Of a DNA stretch of 64,000 bases, positions 17,704 through 26,135 are shown one piece after another. Position 1 is the stretch's first letter. Each line of letters starts with the position of its first letter. A program made the translations under genes and the position numbers. The stretch spans positions 124,001 to 188,000 of the forward strand of contig JADJOR010000009.1 of the NCBI GenBank assembly GCA_016713665.1. The letters run 5' to 3'. The notes under the pieces are model-generated. The model saw only the letters and a list, made by a program, of their open reading frames with translations, ran no database searches and was not told the DNA's origin. The stretch comes from Deltaproteobacteria bacterium (GTDB lineage Bacteria; Myxococcota_A; UBA9160; UBA4427).

Positions 17704-18360
17704 TCAGGAGGCAGGCAGCGCTTCCACGACGAGACTGTTCGCGCGGACCGCGACGACGCGAACGGCCCGGCCCGTCGCGAGCTCGCCGGTCCCGTTCGTC
17801 TGCGCGTCGTAGATGCCGAGGCGTCCCTGGAGACTGACCTGGACCTGTCCTCCCGAGCCGGGCTTGACGGTCAGATAGACGACGCCCTCCTGGCCGACGG
17901 CGGAGGCGAGGTCGAGGGTGCCGCTCGACTGCAGGCCCATCATCGCGTCGAAGACCTTCGCGAGGACCCACATCGCGGCGAATCCCGCGACGAGGGCGAT
18001 CGAGACGGCGAAGGGCGGCGACAGCTCGGCCTCGTGGGTCATCGCGAGGCCGACCAGGCCGAACATCATCAGGAAGGCAGCGACGCCCTGGATCGTGAGC
18101 AGGCGCGTTCCCGCGTCGGTGTCGCTCCAGGAGTCGGTGGTCCCTGCGTTTCCACCGGTCGCCTGGCCGCTGGCATGGCCGCTGGCATGGCCGCCGGCAT
18201 GGCCGCCGGCGTCGCTGCCGTCGCTGGCGCTGGTCGATCCGACGTCGTGGGCTCCGCCGAAGCTGTGGTCGTCGCCGATCCCGAAGAGCATGAGGAGCAT
18301 GCGGAGCGCGACCGTCGCCCCGCCGATCACGGCCGAGAACAAGAAGAGCGAGTCGAGCAA
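17704..18360 (-). CDS. NfeD-like membrane protein (flotillin partner)
   Basis: 218 residues from a TTG at 18360 preceded by a GGGGGG run at six-base spacing; the frame stays open upstream to 18492 but that part has no membrane protein character. TM1 is LFLFSAVIGGATVALRMLLML. A Gly/His/Ala/Ser-rich linker follows, then two more helices (IQGVAAFLMMFGLVGLAM and FAVSIALVAGFAAMWVL). The C-terminal domain (GQEGVVYLTVKPGSGGQVQVSL to RAVRVVAV) is the OB-fold NfeD domain. The same arrangement occurs in YuaF/YqiJ encoded beside flotillins. The histidine-bearing linker is encoded by a 12-bp tandem repeat. Confidence 0.82.
   Translation of the reverse strand: MLDSLFLFSAVIGGATVALRMLLMLFGIGDDHSFGGAHDVGSTSASDGSDAGGHAGGHASGHASGQATGGNAGTTDSWSDTDAGTRLLTIQGVAAFLMMFGLVGLAMTHEAELSPPFAVSIALVAGFAAMWVLAKVFDAMMGLQSSGTLDLASAVGQEGVVYLTVKPGSGGQVQVSLQGRLGIYDAQTNGTGELATGRAVRVVAVRANSLVVEALPAS
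18165..18212 (-). repeat. 12-bp tandem repeat encoding Gly/His/Ala linker
   Basis: Four head-to-tail copies of a 12-base unit (GGCCGCTGGCAT with one or two changes in the later copies) inside the NfeD-like gene. The unit length is a multiple of three, so copy-number change would lengthen or shorten the His/Gly/Ala linker without a frameshift. Confidence 0.85.
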
Positions 18361-18505
18361 CGGCTTCCCCCCTCGTCGAACCGGATCGACCCTAGCATAG
18401 GCGGATGGGCCAAGGTCCGGACGGTCGTTCGCCGAACTACGGGACGAACGGTGACGTCGACCGAACGGCATGGTATCCCGTGTCGACGCCACGAGGAGGC
18501 GCGCG

Positions 18506-19462
18506 ATGCTTCGAATCCGTCCGGCGGCAGGTCTCCGGGAGCTCGAGCGGCCGGAGCGGCGTGACTACTTCCGGTTCCGGGTGCGTCCCGTCGGCGCGTC
18601 GCTCGGTGCGCTCGTCGAGGGTATCGAGCTCGCGAATCCCTGCGACGACGCGACCTTCTCGGCCCTCGTGCAGGCGCTCCAGGATTGGAAGGTGCTGTTC
18701 TTCCGCGATCAAAGCCTCGACGCCGAACGGCAGGCGCTGCTTTGCGACCGTTTCGGCCTTCTCTCCGACGACACCCTCGTTCCGAGGACGGCCGATCGCC
18801 ACGCAGAGGACATTTCCGACATGGTCGTCGTCTTCACTCGCGATGCCACGACCGTAGGCCTCGAGAACGAGTGGCATGGAGACGGCACGTTTCGTCCGAT
18901 GCCGACGATGGGGACGATGCTGCGCGCGATCGAGGTCCCCGAGGTCGGTGGCGATACGCTCTTCGCCGACATGTCGGGGGCCTTCATGCTCCTTCCCGCC
19001 GAGCTGCGGCGCCGCGTCGTCGGGCTCACCGCGATCCACGACTGGAGCATCGGCGCCTACGCCGCCAAGTACGGCGATCGACTCGATGCGTTGCGCGCAG
19101 CGCATCCGCCGGTGGCGCACCCCGTCGTGATCCGGCATCCGGCGACCGGGCGCCCGACGCTCTTCGTGAATCGGCTCTTCACGCGGGAGATCGTCGGACT
19201 TCGGGCTGACGAAGGGGAAGAGCTCCTCGCGGCGCTCTGCGGGATGGTCGATCTGCCGGAGGTCCAGGTGCGTTGGCGCTGGGAGCCGGGCTCCGTCGCG
19301 CTGTGGGACAACGTCGCCTGCAATCACTACGGCGCGAACGACTACTACCCGGCGCGCCGCGTGATGGCCCGGACGACGTTCTTCAGCCGGGAGCACGAGC
19401 GTTTGCTGCCGTGGACGGATTCGGGCTGTCAGGCCTCGTCGCCCTCGCGCGTGAACTCGTAG
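18506..19462 (+). CDS. TauD/TfdA-family dioxygenase (second copy)
   Basis: 318 residues from the ATG at 18506, six bases after GAGGAGG. The iron-binding H-x-D is in NEWHGDGTF, the distal histidine in VACNHYGAND and the 2-oxoglutarate arginine in VMARTTF. Compared with the enzyme at 7094 it has a longer N-terminus (REL, RPERRDYFRFRV) and different substrate loops, so it is a paralogue, not a recent duplicate. Likely substrates are sulfonates, aryloxyalkanoates or similar acids. The last 34 bases overlap the 3' end of the carbonic anhydrase gene on the other strand. Confidence 0.88.
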   Translation: MLRIRPAAGLRELERPERRDYFRFRVRPVGASLGALVEGIELANPCDDATFSALVQALQDWKVLFFRDQSLDAERQALLCDRFGLLSDDTLVPRTADRHAEDISDMVVVFTRDATTVGLENEWHGDGTFRPMPTMGTMLRAIEVPEVGGDTLFADMSGAFMLLPAELRRRVVGLTAIHDWSIGAYAAKYGDRLDALRAAHPPVAHPVVIRHPATGRPTLFVNRLFTREIVGLRADEGEELLAALCGMVDLPEVQVRWRWEPGSVALWDNVACNHYGANDYYPARRVMARTTFFSREHERLLPWTDSGCQASSPSRVNS

Positions 19463-20079
19463 GTGAAGATCGCGTGGGGGACGTTTCCCGGATCGACCTT
19501 CGCGACCTGCTTCAGGTAGCCGGTATGGATGTCGTAGATCCAGCCATGAAGCGTCGGTCGCTGCTCCTTCCGCCAGGCACGCTGGACGAACGACAGCTCC
19601 GCGAGATGGTTGACCTGCTCGAAGACGTTGATCTCGATCAGTCGTTCGTAGCGCTGCTCCTCGTCGGCGATCGCGTCGAGCTCCGAAGCATGCAGTCGGT
19701 AGACGTCCTTGATGTGGCGGAGCCATTTGTTGATCAGCCCGAGATCCTGGCGGGACATCGCCGCGCGGACGCCGCCGCAGCCGTAGTGTCCGCAGATGAT
19801 GACGTGCTTGACCTTCAGGACCTCGACCGCGTATTGCACGACCGAGAGCATGTTGAAGTCCGTGTGGACGACCAGGTTCGCGATGTTGCGATGGACGAAG
19901 AGCTCGCCCGGCTCGACGCCCGTCACCTCCTCGGCGGGGACACGGCTGTCCGCGCAGCCGATCCAGAGGAACTCGGGCTTCTGGACGCCCGTGTTGCGCG
20001 TGAAGAAGTCCGCGCGAAGGCTCAGCTTGTCCTGGACCCACGCCTTGTTGTTCAGGAGCAGTCGCTTGTAGGTTTCCAT
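19429..20079 (-). CDS. Beta-class carbonic anhydrase
   Basis: 216 residues, full length for the bacterial beta class. Zinc ligands are Cys42, His98 and Cys101, with the Asp44-Arg46 dyad (CADSR). HRNIAN and CGHYGCGG are the other conserved blocks. It interconverts CO2 and bicarbonate in the cytoplasm. It is the second gene of a two-gene operon, 16 bases after a SulP transporter, so it probably works on bicarbonate brought in, or removed, by that carrier. Confidence 0.95.
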   Translation of the reverse strand: METYKRLLLNNKAWVQDKLSLRADFFTRNTGVQKPEFLWIGCADSRVPAEEVTGVEPGELFVHRNIANLVVHTDFNMLSVVQYAVEVLKVKHVIICGHYGCGGVRAAMSRQDLGLINKWLRHIKDVYRLHASELDAIADEEQRYERLIEINVFEQVNHLAELSFVQRAWRKEQRPTLHGWIYDIHTGYLKQVAKVDPGNVPHAIFTYEFTREGDEA

Positions 20080-20095
20080 GTCGTTCGTCCCCGCT

Positions 20096-21658
20096 TCAGG
20101 CTGCCTGGATCTGCTTGTCGAAGACGTTGTGGTATTCGATCTGGATCCCCCGGAACGTCGCCGCCGTCTCGAACTCCTTCAGGGTTTCGTAGATGTCCAC
20201 GTCGACGTAGAGCGCCTTCGTTCCGTCGATGATCACGCGCGAGTCATCCGGGATGCCGCGTAGACGTCCCTTGAGCTCCGTCTTGTTGACGAACGACATG
20301 TCCTTGTTGAAGCGGAGCAGCCAGGTCTCCCCGTCGTCGACGACGGTGAGGGCCGAATGGTGGTTCGTCCGGATCACGAAGAAGATCCCCGTGAGCAGCC
20401 CGATCGCGATGCCCGTGAGGAGATCCGAGCCGACGATGGCTACGACGGTCACGAAGAACGGGATGAATTGCGTCGGACCCTTCGACCACATCTCCTTCAC
20501 GATCTTGTGGGAGGCGAGCTTGTAGCCGACGGCGAGCAGGATCGACGCGAGCGCCGCCAGCGGAATGTGGTTGAGGTATCGGGCGAGCAGGGCGACCGCC
20601 ACGAGCATGATGGCGCCGTGGACGAACGCCGAGAGCCGCGTCCGCGCGCCGGCATACACGTTCGCCGAGCTGCGGACGATCACCGACGTGAGCGGCAGGC
20701 CCCCGAGCAGACCCGAGAGCACGTTGCCGATGCCCTGGGCCCGCAGCTCCCGGTTCGTGTCGGACATCCGCTTCTCGGGATCGAGCTGGTCCGTCGCCTC
20801 CAGGCAGAGGAGGGTCTCGATGCTGCCGACCAACGCGATCGTCACGGCGACGATCCAGACGTCCGTCCGCCCGATCGCGGCGAAGTCGGGCAGGGAGAAG
20901 AAGGCGAAGAAGTCGTATGCCGAGCTCGCGACGGGGAGGCTGACGAGGTGGGCCGCCGAGACGAGCTTCCAATCGGGGTGGAACAGGCCGAAAGCCTCGT
21001 TGAGCAGGGTACCCGCGATCACGACGAGCAGCGGCGCGGGAATCAGGCCCGACCAGGCTCTGCGCTTGATGGCCGGCTGCTCCCATGCAAAGAGGATCGC
21101 GAGGGAGACCAGCGAGATCACGACGGCTCCCGTGCTCGGCGAGGCGAACGAGTAGAACATCTCGGTGAACGTGTTCAGCTGATCCGTCTGGGTCTGGAGG
21201 AAGGTCTCGTCGCCGATGTAGTCGCGATCGTCGCCGAGCGCATGGGGGATCTGTTTCAGCACGATCACCACGCCGATCGCCGCCAGCATCCCGCGGATCA
21301 CGCTGTTGGGCACGTAATTTCCGATCACCCCGGCGCGCAGCGCGCCGAACGCGATCTGGATCAATCCCGAGAGGACGACGGCGACCGTGAAGGTCTCGAA
21401 TCCGCCGAGCTTCGTGATCGCAGCCGCGACGACCACGGTCAGGCCCGCGGCGGGTCCGCTCACGGAGAGCTCGGAGCCCGACAACAGGGAGACGACGAGG
21501 CCCGCGACGATGCCGGCGATCACACCGGAGAAGAGCGGCGCGCCCGAGGCGAGGGCAATGCCGAGGCAGAGTGGCAATGCCACGAGGAAGACCACGACAC
21601 CAGCGGGGACGTCGCGGCGCGCGTGTCGAAGAGTCGGCAGGTCGAAGTGTCGGCTCAT
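20096..21658 (-). CDS. SulP-family anion transporter with STAS domain
   Basis: 520 residues. About twelve membrane helices begin with DVPAGVVVFLVALPLCLGIALASGAP, and a conserved core (GLLGGLPLTSVIVRSSANV) lies near 330-350. A cytoplasmic C-terminal STAS domain (about 435-520, with VIIDGTKALYVDVDI) completes the SLC26/SulP architecture. Members carry bicarbonate, sulfate or other anions; some are sodium-bicarbonate symporters (BicA). Linkage to carbonic anhydrase makes bicarbonate the favoured substrate, but sulfate is not excluded. A promoter and palindrome are visible just upstream (21687-21725). Confidence 0.93.
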   Translation of the reverse strand: MSRHFDLPTLRHARRDVPAGVVVFLVALPLCLGIALASGAPLFSGVIAGIVAGLVVSLLSGSELSVSGPAAGLTVVVAAAITKLGGFETFTVAVVLSGLIQIAFGALRAGVIGNYVPNSVIRGMLAAIGVVIVLKQIPHALGDDRDYIGDETFLQTQTDQLNTFTEMFYSFASPSTGAVVISLVSLAILFAWEQPAIKRRAWSGLIPAPLLVVIAGTLLNEAFGLFHPDWKLVSAAHLVSLPVASSAYDFFAFFSLPDFAAIGRTDVWIVAVTIALVGSIETLLCLEATDQLDPEKRMSDTNRELRAQGIGNVLSGLLGGLPLTSVIVRSSANVYAGARTRLSAFVHGAIMLVAVALLARYLNHIPLAALASILLAVGYKLASHKIVKEMWSKGPTQFIPFFVTVVAIVGSDLLTGIAIGLLTGIFFVIRTNHHSALTVVDDGETWLLRFNKDMSFVNKTELKGRLRGIPDDSRVIIDGTKALYVDVDIYETLKEFETAATFRGIQIEYHNVFDKQIQAA

Positions 21659-21686
21659 GGCATTCGCTATGCGGAGATGTTCGCGG

Positions 21687-21725
21687 TCCAGACCTCTGTT
21701 TAGTCTGGATCGATAGGCAGGTCAA
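21687..21725 (-). promoter_or_regulatory. Promoter with overlapping palindromic operator for SulP-carbonic anhydrase operon
   Basis: Reading on the minus strand: TTGACC (21725-21720), a 17-base spacer, then TAAACA (21702-21697), a good housekeeping-type -35/-10 pair 39 bases before the start codon. Across the -10 lies a perfect inverted repeat TCCAGAC-N9-GTCTGGA (21687-21709), the position expected of a repressor site. The regulator is unknown. Confidence 0.6.
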
Positions 21726-21807
21726 CCCGTGCGAGATCCGGGAGAAATCCGTCGCGACGTCGAATTCACACGGGCGGTGGTGGGCCCACTCCGCCGCGAG
21801 CCCTCGC

Positions 21808-22716
21808 TCAGCGACCGTAGGGTGTGTCGAGCGGGTAGGGCTGGAAGCGGCCGAGGGCGTCGACCAGCTCGTCGACGGCCCAGGCTCCTTCCTTGCTCGT
21901 CCGTTGGCCGATCTGGATCGGCTGGAAGAGTCCGATCTCGCCCTTCGCGACGAAGAAGATCTGACCGTTGATGGAGCCGGTCTCCTCGCTGCAGAGACTC
22001 GCGATCAGGACGGCGACGTCCTCGGGCTTCTGCGCGACCTTCATCAGGTTCTCGGCGCGGATCGCGGCATCGCCGCCTTGTCGACGGAACGTCTCGACGG
22101 CCGTGAGGACCATGCGCGTCTCGGTCGACGACGGATTGACCCCGTTCACCGTGATGCCGTAGGGCGCGAGATCCCGGGCAATCACGTTGGTGAAGCCGAA
22201 GACGCCGCCCTTGCCGGCGCCATAGGCCGAGTTCTCCGGGACTCCGATCAGGCCCGCGCGCGAGACGAGATTGACGATCCGTCCCCAGCGCTTCGCCATC
22301 ATGTGCGGAATCGCGTGGCGGGTGCAGAAGAAGGTGCCCTTCACGTGGCTGTCGCAGACGCGCTCGAAGAGCGCCGCGTCGAGCGCCCAGACCGGCGTCG
22401 CGATGTTGACGCCGGCGTTGTTGACGAGGATGTCGATCCCACCGAAGGTGTCGATCGCCGTCTGGATGATCCGCCCTGCGCCGTCCCATTCGGCGACCGA
22501 ATCGCGGTTCGAGACGGCGCGTCCGCCGGCCTCGCGGATCTCCTTCGCGACGGCCTCGGCCGGCGCCGAGTCGGCTCCCTGGCCGTCGACGGCGGAGCCG
22601 AGATCGTTCACCACGACGTTCGCGCCCATGCGCGCGAGCAGGATGGCGGTCGCGCGGCCGATGCCGCGACCGGCGCCGGTCACGATGGCCGTCCGGCCGG
22701 AGAGGGTCGTCGTCAT
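21808..22716 (-). CDS. SDR family oxidoreductase (multifunctional-enzyme type 2-like)
   Basis: 302 residues from an ATG preceded by GGAG eight bases upstream. TGAGRGIGRA (near 12), DLGSAVDGQGAD after strand 2, NNAGVN, SRAGLIG and Y-x-x-x-K in AYGAGKGGV are present. The Asp-Leu-Gly and long insertion after strand 2 resemble SDRs of the peroxisomal multifunctional enzyme/hydroxyacyl-CoA dehydrogenase kind. The C-terminal 40 residues (GQIFFVAKGEIGLF onward) extend past the normal SDR end. Its ATG overlaps the TGA of the upstream dienoyl-reductase-like SDR (ATGA), so both are co-translated, consistent with a beta-oxidation-type step. Confidence 0.85.
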   Translation of the reverse strand: MTTTLSGRTAIVTGAGRGIGRATAILLARMGANVVVNDLGSAVDGQGADSAPAEAVAKEIREAGGRAVSNRDSVAEWDGAGRIIQTAIDTFGGIDILVNNAGVNIATPVWALDAALFERVCDSHVKGTFFCTRHAIPHMMAKRWGRIVNLVSRAGLIGVPENSAYGAGKGGVFGFTNVIARDLAPYGITVNGVNPSSTETRMVLTAVETFRRQGGDAAIRAENLMKVAQKPEDVAVLIASLCSEETGSINGQIFFVAKGEIGLFQPIQIGQRTSKEGAWAVDELVDALGRFQPYPLDTPYGR

Positions 22717-23537
22717 CGTCCTGACTCCTGTGCAATGGGTCCCATCTTCAGCTCGTCGACGGAGCTGCCGCCGTCGACGGAGATGACCTGACCCGTCACG
22801 TGACGGGCCGCGGGCGAGACGAGGAACAGGACGCTCATCGCGACGTCCTGGCCATGGCTGATCACGCCGAGGGGATTCGTGGCGCGCTGTTCCCCCTGAT
22901 GGACGGCGTCGGCGAAGCGCTTCATGCCCTCGGTCTCGCCCGTCGCGCCCGGATTCACGCCGTTCACGCGGATCCCGTGCGGGCCCCACTCGACCGCGCA
23001 CGATCGCGTCAGCGAGAGGACGCCCGTCTTCGCGGCCGCGACATGGGCTTGATAGGCGACGCCTCGCAGCTCGAAGGCCGCGGCGATGTTGACGATGTTG
23101 CCGCCGCGCTCGCGCATCGAAAGCTCGAAGGCGGCCTTCGAGCAGTTGTAGGTCCCGAGCAGGTCGATGTCGACGACGGACTTGAATCCGTTGTAGGAGA
23201 TCTTCGAGATCGGCGCGGGAAAGTTGCCCGCGGCGTTGTTGACGAGGATGTCGAGGCGGCCGAAGCGCTCGAGAATGCCCTTCGTGACGCGCTCGACCTC
23301 GAAGGCCTTGCGCACGTCGAACTGGTCGACGTGGACCTCGATGCCCTGGCCGCGCAGCTCGGCGGCGGTCGCTTCGCAGACGTCGCGCCGCCGCGAAGCG
23401 ATCGCGATCCTCGCGCCGTGTCGGCCGAGCACGCGGGCGATCTCGCGGCCGATGCCGGTGCCCCCACCGGTGACGAAGGCGACCTGGCCTCGCAGGCAGT
23501 CCGGAGCGAAGACGTCGACGGGCTCGGAGAGCGGCAT
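22713..23537 (-). CDS. SDR family oxidoreductase, 2,4-dienoyl-CoA reductase-like
   Basis: 274 residues from the ATG at 23537. TGGGTGIGREIARVLG is the cofactor loop and IASRRRD after strand 2 indicates NADP(H). The signature NNAAGNFPAP matches 2,4-dienoyl-CoA reductases. The canonical Tyr of Y-x-x-x-K is missing at its usual place (QAHVAAAKTG, only the Lys kept), also as in that subfamily. The enzyme would reduce 2,4-dienoyl-CoA intermediates of polyunsaturated fatty acid oxidation or a related acyl-CoA. Coupled by ATGA to the downstream SDR. Confidence 0.8.
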   Translation of the reverse strand: MPLSEPVDVFAPDCLRGQVAFVTGGGTGIGREIARVLGRHGARIAIASRRRDVCEATAAELRGQGIEVHVDQFDVRKAFEVERVTKGILERFGRLDILVNNAAGNFPAPISKISYNGFKSVVDIDLLGTYNCSKAAFELSMRERGGNIVNIAAAFELRGVAYQAHVAAAKTGVLSLTRSCAVEWGPHGIRVNGVNPGATGETEGMKRFADAVHQGEQRATNPLGVISHGQDVAMSVLFLVSPAARHVTGQVISVDGGSSVDELKMGPIAQESGR

Positions 23538-23665
23538 GGGGCGGACGTTACTTCGCCGGTCCCGTCGATCCAATCACCGATCCGGAAGATCCCGATGCGT
23601 TCCGGTCGCATCCGACGGCGTCGATTCCGCCCTCGCACCGGCCGGAGCGGTGACCCGGTCGGACT

Positions 23666-24166
23666 CTAATCGCCGCCCGCGGCGGCATGGGACGCAAAGA
23701 CCCGCACGCCTTCCCGGCCGAAGGCCAGGACGTCGTAGGCCTGATGGCGGGCGGGATCCGGGTGCTCCATGCCCGGGGAGCCGAGCGGCATCTCGGGCAC
23801 CGCCAGCCCGGCCACCGCCGGTCGCTCCGCGAGCAGGCGCGCGATGTCCTCCGCCGGGACGTGGCCCTCGATCACGTAGCCGTCGACCAGCGCCGTATGG
23901 CAGGAGCCGAGCTCCGCCGGGACGCCGTTCTCGTTCTTCAGGCTGGTGAGATCCGGCAGATCCGTGGCCGCGACCTCGAAGCCCGCCGCCTCGAGGTGGG
24001 CGATCCATTTCGAGCAACAGCCGCAGGTCGGGGTCTTGAAGACCTGGATCGTGGGATGCTCGGGCGCCGTGTTGCGGCAGCCGCTCGACGCCACGGCAGC
24101 GAGGGCCAGCCCCAGGATGGCCACGAAAGATCCCAGCCCCGGTCCCCGTGTCGTCTTGCGGTGCAC
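23666..24166 (-). CDS. DUF411 metal-binding lipoprotein
   Basis: 166 residues from a GTG with AAGGAG five bases upstream. A hydrophobic signal (FVAILGLALAAVASSGC) ends in a lipobox, with Cys30 the lipidated residue. The DUF411 domain follows: VFKTPTCGCCSKW (Cys48, 50, 51), then GSCHTALVDGYVIEGHVPA and a LAVPEMPLGSPGME loop, all hallmarks of the family. DUF411 proteins are periplasmic, thioredoxin-like metal binders often found in copper resistance loci. No copper gene is adjacent here; a copper ATPase lies 6.3 kb away at 30432. Confidence 0.88.
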   Translation of the reverse strand: MHRKTTRGPGLGSFVAILGLALAAVASSGCRNTAPEHPTIQVFKTPTCGCCSKWIAHLEAAGFEVAATDLPDLTSLKNENGVPAELGSCHTALVDGYVIEGHVPAEDIARLLAERPAVAGLAVPEMPLGSPGMEHPDPARHQAYDVLAFGREGVRVFASHAAAGGD

Positions 24167-24317
24167 GTCTTCTCCTTCGCCCGGTTCACGCGGCCGAGCG
24201 CCGCGCTGGATCGAGGACTGCGAACGCGGCCCGCGATTCCAGTAGCAAGCTCGACGTCCCGACCCCTCGATCGGCATCGACTCTAACGGCCGAGCGGCCG
24301 GCCAGCGAGCCAACGCA

Positions 24318-24356
24318 AACGGCGCCGCTCCTCTCCGAGAGAGAAGCGGCGCCGTT
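24318..24356 (-). terminator. Strong hairpin downstream of PEP-CTERM gene
   Basis: An 18-bp stem with one mismatch (arms 24318-24335 and 24339-24356) and a three-base loop, 84 bases after the stop of the minus-strand PEP-CTERM gene. Minus-strand transcription leaves the stem into GTTTGCGTT, a weak T-rich tail, so termination of that transcript is likely. Confidence 0.7.
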
Positions 24357-24439
24357 GGTTCAGTCCGTCACGCCGTGGGCGGCGACGGTCGGTTCACACG
24401 GCCCGCACCCGGCGGGTTTGCAGCCGCGTGCCGGCGAAA

Positions 24440-25123
24440 CTAGGCCTTGCCCGAGCGAACGGTCGCCCGACCGGCATACGACAGACCACCGAGGCCGAGC
24501 GCCATCAGCAGCGCAGTCGTGGGCTCCGGAATCGGGTTCGGGACGCGCCCCTCGAGCAGCGCGTGTCGGATGCCATGGCCGCGGCTCCGGCCCCTTCCGC
24601 GGCTGAGCTCGTTCTCGATGCGCAGTCCCGAGGCCTGGACCGCGAAATCCTGCCCGTAGAAGAGGGCGATCGTCAGGTCCTGGGTCTCGTGGGTCAACGT
24701 GAAGGTCACCGTCGTTCCGGTCTTCGCCGAGAAGCGGATGCCGAAGTCACAGGGGCACGCCGTACCGCTGCGGCCGAGACCATGGCTCTTCCGCGACTTG
24801 CCGACGTCATTCGCGTCGAAGTGGACCGCGCGGGAGCTCGCACCGACGATCGAGAGGCCGCTCAGGAGGCTCTCGTTCGCGACGTGGGCGAACACGCCCC
24901 GCACATCGCCCTTGGCGGCGTCGACCTGGGCCGTGATCACGAGATTGCCGGGGTCGCTGCCGTCATCGATCGTGATCGTGCCGGTCAGCGCGGGGCCGTA
25001 GGTCGACGAGAGCGGGGCGGAGACGGTCGCGGCGCTCGCGGCGGAGGCGAGGGCCAGGCCGATCAGGGAAAACAGCGTCGGGAAGAGCAGGAACGAGGGC
25101 TTGCATCGGCTCTGAAACAACAT
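24440..25123 (-). CDS. PEP-CTERM sorting domain-containing exported protein
   Basis: 227 residues from an ATG with GGAG six bases upstream. The signal peptide (LFPTLFSLIGLALASAASAA) is followed by a beta-rich body (TGTITIDDGSDPGNLVITAQV, FTLTHETQDLTIALFYG) and a NPIPEPTTALLMALGLGGLSYA tail ending in basic residues: the PEP-CTERM signal. The DDG, calcium-loop-like acidic turn and small beta domain suggest a secreted matrix or adhesion protein; no enzyme motif is present. Followed by a strong hairpin. Divergent from an SDR gene across 262 bases that include an A/T-rich run at about 25230-25246. Confidence 0.85.
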   Translation of the reverse strand: MLFQSRCKPSFLLFPTLFSLIGLALASAASAATVSAPLSSTYGPALTGTITIDDGSDPGNLVITAQVDAAKGDVRGVFAHVANESLLSGLSIVGASSRAVHFDANDVGKSRKSHGLGRSGTACPCDFGIRFSAKTGTTVTFTLTHETQDLTIALFYGQDFAVQASGLRIENELSRGRGRSRGHGIRHALLEGRVPNPIPEPTTALLMALGLGGLSYAGRATVRSGKA

Positions 25124-25385
25124 GAGCAACTCCGTAGACACGCCGGCGGCGGCGTGTGGCCGATTGAACGGAGCGCGCAATGGACGCACTCCTGGTGGGC
25201 TCATGTGGTCGGGGCAGGTCGGAAATCGCAGAAATTTTTTGCGGGGCTGGCAGATCGGTCGGGTCCGGCGGGCTGACGGTGTGTAAGGAGTGCGCCCGGG
25301 TCGCGTTCCGGGCCGAGGCGCGCCAAAGTCCGCCCGGCTGGCGGTGCATTCCGCGCCGCCCACGGCACAGCGGGAACCGGCAAGC

Positions 25386-26135
25386 ATGCGGCGATTCGAA
25401 GGCAGGGTGGCGTTCGTGACGGGGGCGGCGGCGGGGATCGGGCGGGCGACGGCGGTGCGCCTCGCCTCGGAGGGGGCCTCGCTCCATCTGATCGATCTGG
25501 CGGAGGAGGGTCTCGCCGAGACGGCGCGGCTCTGTCGCGAGCAGGGCGCGCAAGTCGCTCACGCGCGTTGCGACGTGACCCGCGAGGCCGAGATCCGGGC
25601 GAACGTGCAGGCCTGCGTCGAGCGCTTCGGACGCCTCGACGTGCTCTGCAACATCGCGGGGATCATCCTGCTGCAGCACTTCGACCGGATCACGGTCGAT
25701 CAGTTCCGCAAGGTCCTCGAGGTCAACCTCGTCGGCACGTTCATGCTATGCCAGGCGGCGCTGCCCCATCTGCTCGCCACCCGCGGTGCGATCGTCAACA
25801 CGTCCTCGACCTCGGCGCTCGCGGGGCTGCCCTACGGCTCGGCCTACGGCACCAGCAAGGGCGGTGTCAGCGCGCTCACACGGACGCTCGCGGTCGAGTT
25901 CGGGAAGAAGGGCCTGCGCTGCAACGCGGTCAATCCGGGGTCGATCAAGACCGCCATGTCGGGTCAGGGCATCATGCCCGAGAGCCCGGACATGCAGCTG
26001 ATGGCGCGGACGATGTCGCTCTCGAAGCCGCAGGGCCCGGAGGTCGTCGCGGCGGTGATCGCGATGCTCGCCTCCGACGACGGCATCCACATCAACGGCG
26101 AGGAGATCCGCGTCGACGGCGGGACGCTCGCCTAG
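25386..26135 (+). CDS. SDR family oxidoreductase
   Basis: 249 residues, classical SDR. TGAAAGIGRA near residue 12, Asp after strand 2 (LIDLAEE, NAD-type), NIAGI in place of NNAG, the serine in VNTSSTSAL and Y-x-x-x-K in AYGTSKGGV are seen. NPGSIKTAM and INGEEIRVDGG are the usual C-terminal blocks. The N-terminus at 25386 begins directly at the Rossmann strand (RRFEGRVAFVTG); upstream open frame is non-conserved. Substrate unknown. Its TAG is shared through CTAG with the convergent sulfotransferase gene. Confidence 0.87.
   Translation: MRRFEGRVAFVTGAAAGIGRATAVRLASEGASLHLIDLAEEGLAETARLCREQGAQVAHARCDVTREAEIRANVQACVERFGRLDVLCNIAGIILLQHFDRITVDQFRKVLEVNLVGTFMLCQAALPHLLATRGAIVNTSSTSALAGLPYGSAYGTSKGGVSALTRTLAVEFGKKGLRCNAVNPGSIKTAMSGQGIMPESPDMQLMARTMSLSKPQGPEVVAAVIAMLASDDGIHINGEEIRVDGGTLA

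Noticed and set aside
25225..25250. Imperfect inverted repeat with an A/T run (CGCAAAAAATTTCTGCG)
   Set aside because: Could be a terminator or promoter element, but the arms are short and mismatched and it sits upstream, not downstream, of both neighbours.
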